A model generated the notes under the pieces. That model saw only the letters and a program-made list of their open reading frames with translations, did no database searches and had not been told where the DNA came from. Both the position numbers and the translations under genes were made by a program. A DNA stretch of 64,000 bases from Paracamarosporium sp. OC-R06-R3 (lineage: Eukaryota; Ascomycota; Dothideomycetes; Pleosporales; Didymosphaeriaceae), in NCBI GenBank assembly GCA_019828545.1, contig JACVRA010000077.1, forward strand, positions 124,001 through 188,000, in the 5' to 3' direction. Shown piece after piece: positions 54,234-64,000 of this stretch; position 1 is the first letter of the stretch, and each line of letters begins with the position of its first letter.

Positions 54234-55671
54234 ATGGCTGAATCGGATGCGAAAGCATCGCCAGCCCCAAACCCATCCCAAAATGCCGCGAAACCGCCAA
54301 AGCCTCCGAATCCCGTGTGGAGGATGATGGGTGCGTCTTCCTTTTGCCCATCTATGTTTGCCTACCTACGCTCACGCATCGTCCTATCTAGGCTTGCCCA
54401 ACTTCCGATGGAGACTACCTTCGCGAAACTGGATGATATTCCTCACCGTCACCGGGTCTTGGACTGCCGCCGTCATCTATGACCGTCGCGAAAAGAAGCG
54501 CATACAGCAAAAGTGGACAAAGCTTGTCGAACACATCGCGAAGGAACCGATAGATATGCATCAGATGCCGCGTAAGCTTACCGTGTACCTTTCCGCACCG
54601 CCGGCAGATGGGCTTGTAGCTGCACGCGACCATTTCAACGAATACGTAAAACCGATTTTGGTTGCGGCGGCACTGGATTGGGATGCGGTAGAGGGGAGAA
54701 GAGAGGGCGACGTCAGGGCAGGGTTGGCGGAGAGGATACGTAGATTGAGGTGGAAGAGAGGAGAACATGTGAAGGAGGAACCGGAGATTGACACAAAAGA
54801 CGTTATAGAGGAATCAAGGCTGAGAGCTGGCATAACGGAGTGGGACGGGCCGGCCGGTGATATTATAGTCGGGAGACACACATGGAAGGAGTATGTTAGA
54901 GGCTTACACGAGGGATGGTTGGGTCCTTTGGATCCTCCTGCTTCTGTAGACCTATACGAGCCTGCACCACCTGCACCAGAAGCTCCGCCAGCTGCCACAC
55001 CGACATCTCCAGAAGAGTCTACTCTCCCAGCTTCGACCGACGACGCTTCCCCGACCACCATCCATGAATCACCCACACCCTCAGAAGCAGAAAAGCCAAA
55101 AGCAGAAGAGATAAAGCCGAAGAAGAAAAAGCAGCTTCCTCCTTTTATCACAACCGCCGAGTACTCACAAGCGCAGCTTCCGTCTACTAGCCCGCAAGCT
55201 CTTGGCCCCTCGACCACCGTCGCCCTCCCGCACCTCCTCGGCTTCTTCAATTTTCCGATCCGCATGTACCGCTTCCTCAACCGACGGAAGGTGGCAGACG
55301 AAGCGGGCCGACAAACTGCTGCCGCTGTGCTTGGCGCGTACAGACCTTATCACACATCTTCCGAGCTAGTTGGTGGGGGTGATGATGAGGGAACACAATG
55401 GGAACAGCAGCGGTTGCTCACGCATGAAGAGCCTGAGTGGCACAAGACGGCAAAAGAAAGGAAAGATGGTGAAGGAGAAAGGGAGTGGTTGGATGACATG
55501 GTCATCGATCCTCGGATTGGCGAGAGGATGAGAAAGTTCGAACTCAGTTCGGATCAAGAAGACAGGGCGAAGAATATGCCCGTTGGAAACGACGGGGAAT
55601 CAAGGTTCACCGGCCTATGGCCAAAAAAGGACAAGAAGCCGTGGGAGGGACTGCATGATGACTTGGACTAG
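54234..55671 (+). CDS. TIM54: Mitochondrial inner membrane translocase subunit TIM54
   Basis: Two exons, 54234-54330 and 54392-55671, encode 458 residues. A proline-rich N-terminus (PPKPPNPVWRMMGLPNFRWRLPSRNWMIFLTVTGSWTAAVIYDRREKKR) holds the single inner-membrane helix. RKLTVYLSAPPADGLVAARDHFNEYVKPILVAAALDWDAVEGRREGDVR is the conserved core, then DIIVGRHTWKEYVRGLHEGWLGPLD. A Pro/Ser/Glu-rich low-complexity linker follows, then HLLGFFNFPIRMYRFLNRRK. The protein ends GLWPKKDKKPWEGLHDDLD. Tim54 belongs to the TIM22 complex, which inserts carrier proteins into the inner membrane. The match along the full length is strong. Confidence 0.93.
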
Positions 55672-57039
55672 AAGGGCAAGACATAAGGAGGAGAGCGCGT
55701 TGTAGATACCAGCATCCCGCCTTCTTACTGATGTTAATGTGTTTTGTACGAGTACGGTTGTAGCATTGTACGATTTAGCATGGGCATAGCACACTTGCGT
55801 GTGTGATGCTCTCCATAGACATGTATATTTAAGCGTGCAGTTCTATGCACACTTGCAGAAATTGGGGAAGTTGTCTTTGTCGTCCGGTTGTATACGACTT
55901 CAAATTGCGCGCCGAAGACTTGGCTTGACTAGGATAGACTAAGACCAAATGATGCCAATGTAATCTACGGAGAGTGTTGGACGAGGGGCGGTAGGTAACA
56001 TATGAACAAACACCGATGCTTCTTGTCAGCGTTGGCATGCTGTCATTTTCGTCCCGGCTTGGGTTGTGGTCGTTTTTCTTGGTCATACCATCCGTAACTG
56101 AATCTAACTTGGAAGTCTCTACTCATTTTGTAGCCTCCATTGCGTCAGTCTCACTTCCTGCGTCTTTTGATCGGTTTCAACCTCACCTGTTTCACTCGTT
56201 GGTCTACACTCGACACCTATCGCAGCAAAGCACAACGTTATGGCTGTGAGAAAGACATATGTCATGATCACGCGGATATATGGGACCAAGTTCGTACTAC
56301 ATTCGTAAAGCCCTCCATTCCTTAATAGGAAACCGCTGGGTTGGAGCTCGTGGGTGAGTTACACAGCAGTATCATGTGCATTTGCTCTTCATTGGCATAT
56401 ATTAGAGTCGGCTGATCCTCTTACGCTACATATGTGATGATACGGCACGTCCTATCCCTTTTCACCTGTGCGCGAGTGTTTCGGTCGCTTAGAAGCTGGG
56501 AAGCCGCGCGCTCTTGCTTGGAATCTGCTATGATGATCACACATCTAAGAGCTTTGCTCATAGCAGGTTCCCAATCTCATCTCCAGTACGGCTTGATTGT
56601 TTGTATTGCATACTCGCCCGATTGCGAATATCGAGTTTACGCCCTGTCAGTCTTACTTACGCCTAGTTACGAACCAGTCCCAGCCAAGAACGTCTCTCAT
56701 TGAGCTATCCGCTCCCTACACTTATTAAATGCATAACTATGACCATTTACCCGGCATTGACCGATAGATCGTCACACAGATGTGTTTTCATTGGTAACAG
56801 ACCCTTGTAGTTGCAGCATGCCGGAGCGAGCTAGACCCGCTCGCACCTCAATGATGCTGGTACGCCCTGGAGAAAAGTATGTAGAAGACTGCGAAGTTGC
56901 TCAAGTATGGACTGCTGGTGCCTTCTATTAGCTTCTGCCAATGTTATATTGGCAAAGTGTATCGTTGCATTTGTCATTGTCTAAATAATTGTTGAAATCG
57001 AGGCTCGACTTCGAGAGGAAAGTATCTACGACAGGAAAC
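55672..57039. other. 1.4-kb intergenic gap
   Basis: Between TIM54 and the GMC oxidoreductase gene. Short open frames only, with no recognisable element. Confidence 0.45.
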
Positions 57040-58943
57040 ATGGTACCAACGATGAACTTGATTTTCCCAGCTGTAATTGCAGTGGCACAAGCAGTCGTGC
57101 TATCAGAGCAGCAGATACTCAATACTACTTTTGACTACATTATAGTGGGAGGGGGTACATCTGGCCTAACGGTTGCAAACCGACTAACAGAGAACCCAAA
57201 CCGTTCGTCAACCCGCGCATTATCCTCGACTCAGAGTGCTAACAGTCGACAACAGGTTCAGTTCTTGTCATCGAATTCGCACCCCTCAACAATGATCCAG
57301 GAATCTTGATTCCTATGGACGCGCAATTACCGCATCCGGACCGTTACTATAACATCACCTCGTTGCCTATCTCTGGCCTTAACAACCGCACGAATAATGT
57401 TCCCTCAGCGTACCTCGTGGGCGGCGGCTCAGGCGTGAATGGAATGACCTTCGATCGCGGATCTAAAGCAGACTATGACGCGTGGGAGGAACTCGGAAAC
57501 CCAGGTTGGGGCTGGGATGGCATTCTTCCATACTTCAAGAAGAGCGTGACTTTCAACGCACCCTCAGAAGATATAGCTAAGAAGTACAATTATACCTGGG
57601 ATATTCAAAGCGCGTATGGAGGGCAAGGAGAGATCCAGCTAGGCTTTCCGCCGTATCAGTTCCCGGGGCAGGAATACGTGTTCCGCGCATTTCAAGATAT
57701 TGACGTGGGAAAGCCGAAAGAAGCCGCGAATGGGGATGCTATTGGAGCGCTTCGCATTCCAAGTCCTTTGGATCCTGTGAACAAGACGAGGAGCTATGCA
57801 AGGACGGCGCACTATGATGCCTACAAAGATCGGGCGAACTATTATCTTCTTACTGGGTATCGAGCGGTCGAGGTGCTGTTTACAGATAGTGAAGGCTTGG
57901 AAGTTAGCGGTGTAGAATTTGTTAAACGTGGCTCAATGGAACGGATCACAGTATCTGTAAAGCGCGAGGTCATCCTCGCGGCTGGTGCGATTTGGACACC
58001 TTGGCTTCTGCAGCGCTCCGGTATAGGTCCTAGGAGGATTTTGGAGGCGGCTGGGATCGAAATTAGGAAGGACTTTCCTGGAGTTGGTGCAAATTTCCAA
58101 GATCATGCGCTCGGAGGGGTAAGCTGGAACTGGACGAAGAGTACGATTTGGCCGACTGTTGGTACGCTTCTCACAAACACCACATTTTTCGAAGATGCGA
58201 AACAGGAGTACGAGCAAAACAGGAGCGGGCCGTTCACCGTAGCGCGTGGGAATCAAGCCGCCTTTCTGCCCCTGAAAACAGTGGCCAACGAAACATGGGA
58301 GTCCATTGTCAACGCAGTGGAAACCCAGGACGCAACACCGTACCTGCCAGCAATATACGAGCAACCTCTTATCAATGGATTCAAAGCCCAGCAGAAACTC
58401 ATAGCAAGGCGGCTGTCCAGGGACGACAGCGCAGCGTACGAATTCCCTTTCGGCGCAGGTCCGTTGGGTGGAGGCGTGCTCATGCGCCCTTTGAGCCGCG
58501 GGACCGTGGCTATAAACGTTACCAGCCCGCTTAGTGAACCTGTTGTTGACTTTCGCACCTTTTCCAACCCAATCGACGTTCGAGTGGCGATTGCCATGGT
58601 CCACTTTGTTCGGCACTTCAATGGGCTGCCGTCGTTCTCATCTTTGGGAGCAAGAGAGCTCGCTCCCGGCATCAACGTAACCAGCGATTCGGATATTGAG
58701 GCTCATCTGCGCCGCGTTTTCGTGCCGACTTTCGCGCATCCTTCTGGCACTGCGTCAATGTTGCCAGAAGAGCATGGAGGGGTGGTGGGGCCAGATCTGA
58801 GGGTATATGGAATAAGGAAGTTGAGCGTTGTAGATGCGAGCATAATCCCGTATCTGCCCGCGACACATATCTGCACGACGGTGTATGCGGTTGCAGAAAA
58901 GGCGGCGGATGCAATCAAGGCGAGAACAGCGTGGAGTGGGTAA
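57040..58943 (+). CDS. Secreted GMC oxidoreductase (glucose/alcohol oxidase-like)
   Basis: Two exons, 57040-57202 and 57256-58943 (intron GTTCGT...CAG), encode 616 residues. MNLIFPAVIAVAQAVVLS (residues 5-22) acts as a signal peptide. FAD-binding GGGTSG is at residues 37-42. GMC signature 1 surrounds LVGGGSGVNGMTFDRGS and signature 2 is GAIWTPWLLQRSGIG. Both active-site histidines typical of the family are kept: AHPSGTASM and PATHICTTVYAVAEKAAD. Many N-glycosylation sites occur. These flavoenzymes oxidise sugars or alcohols outside the cell and often release hydrogen peroxide. The substrate is not predictable. The intron donor GTTCGT is weak but is the only choice that restores RSVLVIEF. Confidence 0.9.
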
Positions 58944-59393
58944 GCGTGAAGTAGATGAAGTTGTGTGCTGTACGTCGACACGAGCGATAGTCATGTCAAA
59001 ATGATAGTAGGAAACACGGACTCACGTGCAACTGCGTCACGGACGCGTCCCAGGCCAGCCTCGCACCGTTTCGATGATCAGTTTCTTTTGCGACAGGCTA
59101 ACGCTTGTTTGGGCGGCGCTGCTGGTGAATGGCCGCGGCTGTTTGGTCGTAAACAGTGCCTGATCCGCTCAATCTGAAACGCCAGCGCAGCCCGGAATAC
59201 GACAATTCACGAGACAGGCCGCTTGATTGGCCGCCGAGGGATCGACGGAGTTCGTGTCGATCAATGCGAGCGGTGATGCCGTGGCACCGCGAAGGGGCTC
59301 AGCTCAGCGCGAGCAGGTGAGCTGCGGGCAGCCGGGAGCTGGAGTCTCTCTCCACACCGTCGCTCTTTTTCACGCTCCTTCTATCTGCTCGTC
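58944..59393. other. Intergenic, CFEM promoter
   Basis: About 450 GC-rich bases between the GMC and CFEM genes, transcribed in the same direction. No RNA gene or repeat is seen. Confidence 0.5.
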
Positions 59394-60237
59394 ATGCGGT
59401 GCTCAGCAGCCGCGTCGGTGCTGGCGGCGAACTTGATTGCAGGTGCTCTCGCGCATGGCCGAGGCGGGTGGGACTGGGTTCATGGGCTGCCAAGCTGCTG
59501 GGAGAGATGTTTGGGAGACGCTGGATGTAGCTCCAAGAGCTGTCAGTTCGTTTCAACCCACCTGTCCTGCGCAGACTGACCCGAGACCAGGCATATGCGA
59601 GTCCAGCCAAGATGACGACTACCTCACCAGTGCAGTGGAATGCGCGGTGCAGTCCTGTGACGCGGACGGACTGAACGTCGCCCTAAGCTTCCTTGCACCT
59701 TTGCAGATGTACTGCCAGGCCGTTCGGGATGAAATCCCTGCCTCTATAATGAGCAGTGCCTACGCATGCGCCTCCGCTACGAAGACCTCGGCGGCTCCGT
59801 CCCCTACGCGCAAGGTAGACCACTCCACACAAGGTCACAAGACGACCAAGGAGGCAGAAAATAAGCTAGAGAGCACCATCACAAGCACAGTCACACTGAC
59901 AACCACAAACGGCGATGGGAACACGCTGCAAGTGCTGATTCCCATTGTAATGGGCCCAAGTACCATGACCACGGGCGAATTGATCACATCAACACTCGAC
60001 ACTAAATCGACCGCCAGCCCCGCCGCGACCTCGAACGCGGAGCCCGCCGCTGAGCCAACCGACGCCGCGCCGCTTCAGACACAGGACTCGCCTGCCTCTT
60101 CGGCCACCGCAAAAGCAACGAACATCGGCAACGGAAGCCCCTTCGATCTTTCTGCGCAGGGCGGATCAGTGCGTTGGGGCTTCTCGGCAGCACTCGTCGG
60201 GATTGGCATGCTGTGCGGAGCGCTCGTAAGGCTCTAG
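59394..60237 (+). CDS. CFEM-domain GPI-anchored protein
   Basis: Two exons, 59394-59541 and 59591-60237, encode 264 residues. The signal peptide is MRCSAAASVLAANLIAGALAHG. The CFEM domain follows: PSCWERCLGDAGCSSKSC, ICESSQDDDYLTSAVECAVQSC and LAPLQMYC, giving eight cysteines with family spacing. The intron donor GTCAGT at 59542 with phase 1 is the only choice that restores the SCIC motif. A Ser/Thr-rich stalk follows (about residues 120-235), and the C-terminus VRWGFSAALVGIGMLCGALVRL is a GPI-type hydrophobic tail. CFEM proteins act in haem uptake, cell-wall stability or host interaction. The Asp commonly used to bind haem is not obvious here, so a haem role is uncertain. Confidence 0.87.
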
Positions 60238-62769
60238 TTGCCTGCGAGATGCGCTGATCACTGTGTACGATATAATAGCAAAGAGGGTGCATGGCGCGGT
60301 TTACAATGATACCACGAGAGCGAAGGCTTAGGATTGCCTCATCGGTAATCGGACGGCTATCGTTGCCGATACGGAAGACGTACATAATGAACGATATCTC
60401 TCCCTGAACGCAGTCATTTAAATGCACGTGTGCTTGGTCACACGTGCATCTGTTGAGCGCGCACAGTTCAACATCTCTTCTACACGCTACCTTGCCATAC
60501 ATAAAAAGGTTGCATTCCCGAAGCTTACCCAATACTGTGTTTAAACAGAGAGGACATTCGACCGGTAAGAGGTCATCCTTGTCAGGGGCACACGAGCGGA
60601 ACCACGTAATATAGTGCCAAAAGGTGACCAGCAACAATAGCCGGGCATACATATGCTATCATGGTTGGATTCTCCGTAGTAACCAAGTCAATTTTATTGT
60701 TCCCACCAGCTATATGAGCGAAAACATCATGCGTGATGCTATACCTTTCCAATGCCCTGAAGTTGCACGTTATTGGACAGGCAAAAGATTTAATGCTTCG
60801 CTACCGTGGCAACAACGCAACTGGGCCGGTTAGATCGCAGTGGATTCTAGGCTAGGCAGCAGTATTGAGTCTCGGATGCCGAACGTTCTTGTATTCTTTA
60901 GCGGGTATGTGGTTTACCTGAAAAGCGTCCACAATGACGATAACTGTCACCTTGTCTCACTCTCAAGGCCGATTTGAAGACCTGGAGTCTAAGGTCGTAA
61001 ACCCTATCCTAGCTTTTGCCGGATCATACCACAGCGAGAAGCTGAACGTATGGTCAACGTACCAGGTCACTTCTAAGCTGTTCGTCCCTAGCGTAACAAC
61101 GGAGCCGGGCTGCACCTTGACTCAAATTGATATCCGACGATATACTAATTCGAAGGAGATTGAGACAGGTCACTGGGCCGGGAGAAAAGGCAGTGTCAGG
61201 CACCGCGAGCGCACGCAGGGTAGGTTACTAATTCCTGTCGCTAGTTGAAGATGCGTCGAGAGTAAGGAACTCAACACAAATTTGACATGCGACACACAAA
61301 AGTATCCTCTCGGCCTAGATAGTTCGTCAACGGCATCTTGGAACCAAAATCGTAGAAGGGAATTTTGGCAGTGACAATGTAGAGTGAAAATCATCTAGTG
61401 GGTTCGCATTGGCCGAATACAGTTGCCGCGTATGCAGCGTTTCAATTTTGATAACCCACAGCAGGCAACAAAGTTTCGAATGGCCATCGCTAGGGCAATA
61501 CCACTCAGTGATACCCAAGAGTATATATCTCACAGGCGAAATACATGCACATTGTTACCCGAGTGACACGCTACCTTTCTAAGAAATGGGATTTACAAAG
61601 AATACAACAAATAACATGTACACTGTTGGCAGCATTAGGGTCTTTAGTATTTTGCTCTGCCTACTATAATCTATAATATCAGTGCAGTTCTAAATGCGAG
61701 GTTTGGCCGCGGCGATGAAAATACCTCTACATGCCGTAATAAGACATACAACTCCGGAGTCCGGATCTAACAGAGTGTTTCTAGATCCTGTGTATTTCAG
61801 GGTAATCTTTTACCAGCGTGTATTCCAGTAGAGTGGCCGTTTCTGTTTCAAAATGACATTCACTCATGATGCTGTTCCCACATGTGTCTTAACCTCAAAA
61901 CCATGGACCACGAACACATCTTTCCTCTTAAATAGCTATTAAGTCATTCACCGAGTTCTGCTGAATAGTCGAGCGACTAGGAAGTAAAGGTTTCTTTACT
62001 TCTGCACATTCTATGTCCTATGCTTAAGGTATGGAACTAGAGTGGCGATATGGATAGGCACTGCTGATCTACACTGGTAGTCGTCATTTTGAGATCACAT
62101 GGTGGATAACGTCGGGAAATGGGAGGCACTGATGTCGGTGAAAACGTAGGGTACGTTGGACATTTATGCTGAGATTACAACCACCATGTCACCTCCAAGG
62201 TAGACAGTCGAACTCGCCTGTTTCACAGTCTTCATTGGTGACGTGCCAAGGATGAATTTTGGCCTTACATTCTGTAGAAAGGAAAAAAGCTCTGTTGAGC
62301 TGCAACCACATCGAACTACTTAGGGTCCCAATATATCAAACACGATTAGAGGCTGAATCTCGATCGCAGGTACCTCGCTATTCTTGCCCTTTTTATTTGC
62401 TTTTTAGATTTGCGTGATCGTGTGCCGCCATCGCAAACTGGCTGCGATCGTCCCACCCGCCCTATTCCGAATTGACGTTGATCGGACCCTTCTCCGCATG
62501 TTCGCCCACTACGCCACTAGCTCGCCAAACAGCCGCTCGCCCATCCGCAAACCCTATCCTAGACTATCGGCTTAGTAGTCTCGATGCGAGCTCCACATGG
62601 TTAGCTTCCTGCTATCCTATGACAGATCAAGGTGGAAAATGGCGGTATCCTGCTCGGATCGCCGCCAGGTTCTTTCGTATTCTTGACGTCCGTCTTCAAT
62701 CTACATATCTATCTACGCGTTTGCGACGATACCTCGATAGTAAGGCTACTTCTGATGCCATTGTAGTTG
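60238..62769. other. 2.5-kb intergenic gap
   Basis: Several short open frames (for example 60934-61248 on the plus strand) without recognisable features. CACGTGTG occurs on both sides of a short spacer at about 60424-60449. No transposon features are seen. Confidence 0.45.
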
Positions 62770-64000
62770 ATGGCATTGATGCCCGTTTTACCTGTTAATG
62801 CGGCCTTGCTGCCGCGTCCTTCTGCTGCACGCATCCAAGGAGTGCGGAGCTTCTTACCGCGAGATGGGAATAATCGTACGATTTACGCAGGAGAGCCACC
62901 TCGGGACCGGACCATCTTCACAGCGCTATCTCTCTTCTGCGTCATCATACTCTCGCTACTGCTAGGTATGTTATACTAAATCATTGAAATGCAATGTCTG
63001 ATGGCTTGCAGGATCCCGGTTTAGTCGACTACGACGCAACGCCATCATGAAGCGGAACCTGACTTCGATGCTCGTTCTGGCCATGTACGTTTCTGTCCTG
63101 ACGTTCATTATCTGCTCCGCAATAATGCTCGCAGGTCAAGGACTGTACAATTACGGGTTATGCGTTAGTGCTACCTGGATCTGCTTGATCTTGTATACCG
63201 TCGCGAAGTTTGTCATGTCAGTCATGTCCTTGCATATGAATTACACAATACTGAGGTCTACAGATATCTCTTTCTTGTTGAGCGTATCCATGTCGTCCGC
63301 GCTCCTTTCGTCCGCCGCAGCCGGGATTGGCTGTACTTATCGTGTCTGGTTTCGATGTCGGTCTCCTTCTTAGCTGTCGCTATCAACGCGTACATGTCAC
63401 CAATCATTACCATGGAATCAGATGATGGGCGCTGCCATATGGGTATACCTGGAAAAGCTTCCATCCCGTTCATGTCAGTGGACATAGTCGTCGACATCGC
63501 CTTGACAAGTGTTTTCATCTACCTCTTACGACCGGTTGTCATGATGCATGGACTCAACAAAGTGTCAAATGTGGTTGGAGTCTCTAAGACACAGAAACCT
63601 AGTACCGAGAAAGAGAGGCATGACACTGCGGTGCAAAAGAATATCAGGGCATTACTATGGAAGAGCCTCATTGGCAGCTTGCTCATTATGATTCCCACGA
63701 TTGCAAATATGATTCAATTCTATATTATGCATGGAAAGGAATTGGCGTTGATCTGTTTAACGCTATGCACGTTGGATGGTAAGTGGCCTTTGAATTTGAT
63801 GTCCTAGACTCTAAGACAGGTCACTGACAGTCTGCAGTAAGCTGGGATGCCGTGGTCATTCACTGGCTCACCTTTGGATCTACAGAGCAAGAAAGAGACC
63901 TATCCAGATCCGTTCAGTCCTTGGATCATCCTTTGAAGAACAGGGTATCCATAGGGCCAGAGGAGCTTTGCCCCGGCTGTAAAGCAGACAAGACCACCCC
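62770..64000 (+). CDS. Multi-pass fungal membrane protein (3' truncated)
   Basis: Exons 62770-62965, 63012-63216, 63264-63778 and 63838 onward; the gene runs off the right edge. At least five hydrophobic helices are seen: IFTALSLFCVIILSLLLG, LTSMLVLAMYVSVLTFIICSAIML, CVSATWICLILYTVAKFVI, LYLSCLVSMSVSFLAVAINAYM, VDIALTSVFIYLLRPVV and SLIGSLLIMIPTIANMIQFYIM. Between them lies YLFLVERIHVVRAPFVRRSRD, a loop typical of uncharacterised seven-helix fungal membrane proteins. The last part, VSWDAVVIHWLTFGS, precedes a hydrophilic tail. It resembles receptor-like fungal integral membrane proteins of unknown role. The start could also be the Met at 62779. Splice phases are consistent. Confidence 0.72.

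Noticed and set aside
60002..60652. 216-residue minus-strand open frame opposite the CFEM gene end
   Set aside because: Overlaps a well-supported coding exon and has no recognisable domain.

Overview
The window is nuclear DNA of a filamentous ascomycete (Pezizomycotina). A Dothideomycete is my best guess, by inference from the gene content. The support is consistent: genes are broken by short GT-AG introns of about 45-110 bases, transcription direction is mixed, and the families are typical of mould genomes (HET, CFEM, UstYa-like, modin-like, fungal-specific transcription factor, GPI-anchored secreted proteins). The left end cuts KRR1 and the right end cuts a multi-pass membrane protein. Two N bases at 20057-20058 mark a sequencing or assembly gap.

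Layout. 1-12.6 kb: KRR1, a SET-domain protein, an unknown 387-residue protein, an unresolved cysteine-motif fragment, a modin-like membrane protein, an orphan UstYa-type (DUF3328) protein and ORC6. 14.3-22.7 kb: a compact block that looks like a catabolic cluster: C2H2/fungal-specific transcription factor, ACS-family MFS transporter, HpcH/HpaI aldolase, 2-oxoglutarate-Fe(II) oxygenase and RidA-type deaminase. 22.7-28.1 kb: gene-poor DNA holding two small secreted cysteine-rich proteins that appear to be paralogues. 28.3-35 kb: an FAD monooxygenase, a luciferase-like FMN monooxygenase and a nine-exon DUR3 urea transporter. 35.8-38.9 kb: an unresolved zinc-finger-like region and a GT8 glycosyltransferase. 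42.5-51 kb: GPI-anchored protein, kynurenine formamidase BNA7, mitochondrial stomatin-like protein, HET-domain protein and SGT2. 51.2-55.7 kb: TMA20, a five-AT-hook protein, a tRNA-His gene and TIM54. 57-64 kb: a secreted GMC oxidoreductase, a CFEM GPI protein and the partial membrane protein.

Most notable observation: the tRNA-His(GTG) gene at 53844-53996 has its usual anticodon-loop intron plus a second 67-base insertion that exactly splits the T arm. The insertion begins GTAGGT, ends CAG and carries a CTGAC branch-like motif 12 bases before its end, so it looks like an mRNA-type spliceosomal intron inside a tRNA gene. Other points of interest are the catabolic cluster with a perfect inverted repeat in its oxygenase/RidA promoter, the secreted paralogue pair with an identical intron position, and a GC-AG intron directly after the SGT2 start codon. 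All splice sites were read by eye and all family calls are from memory; no database search was run.
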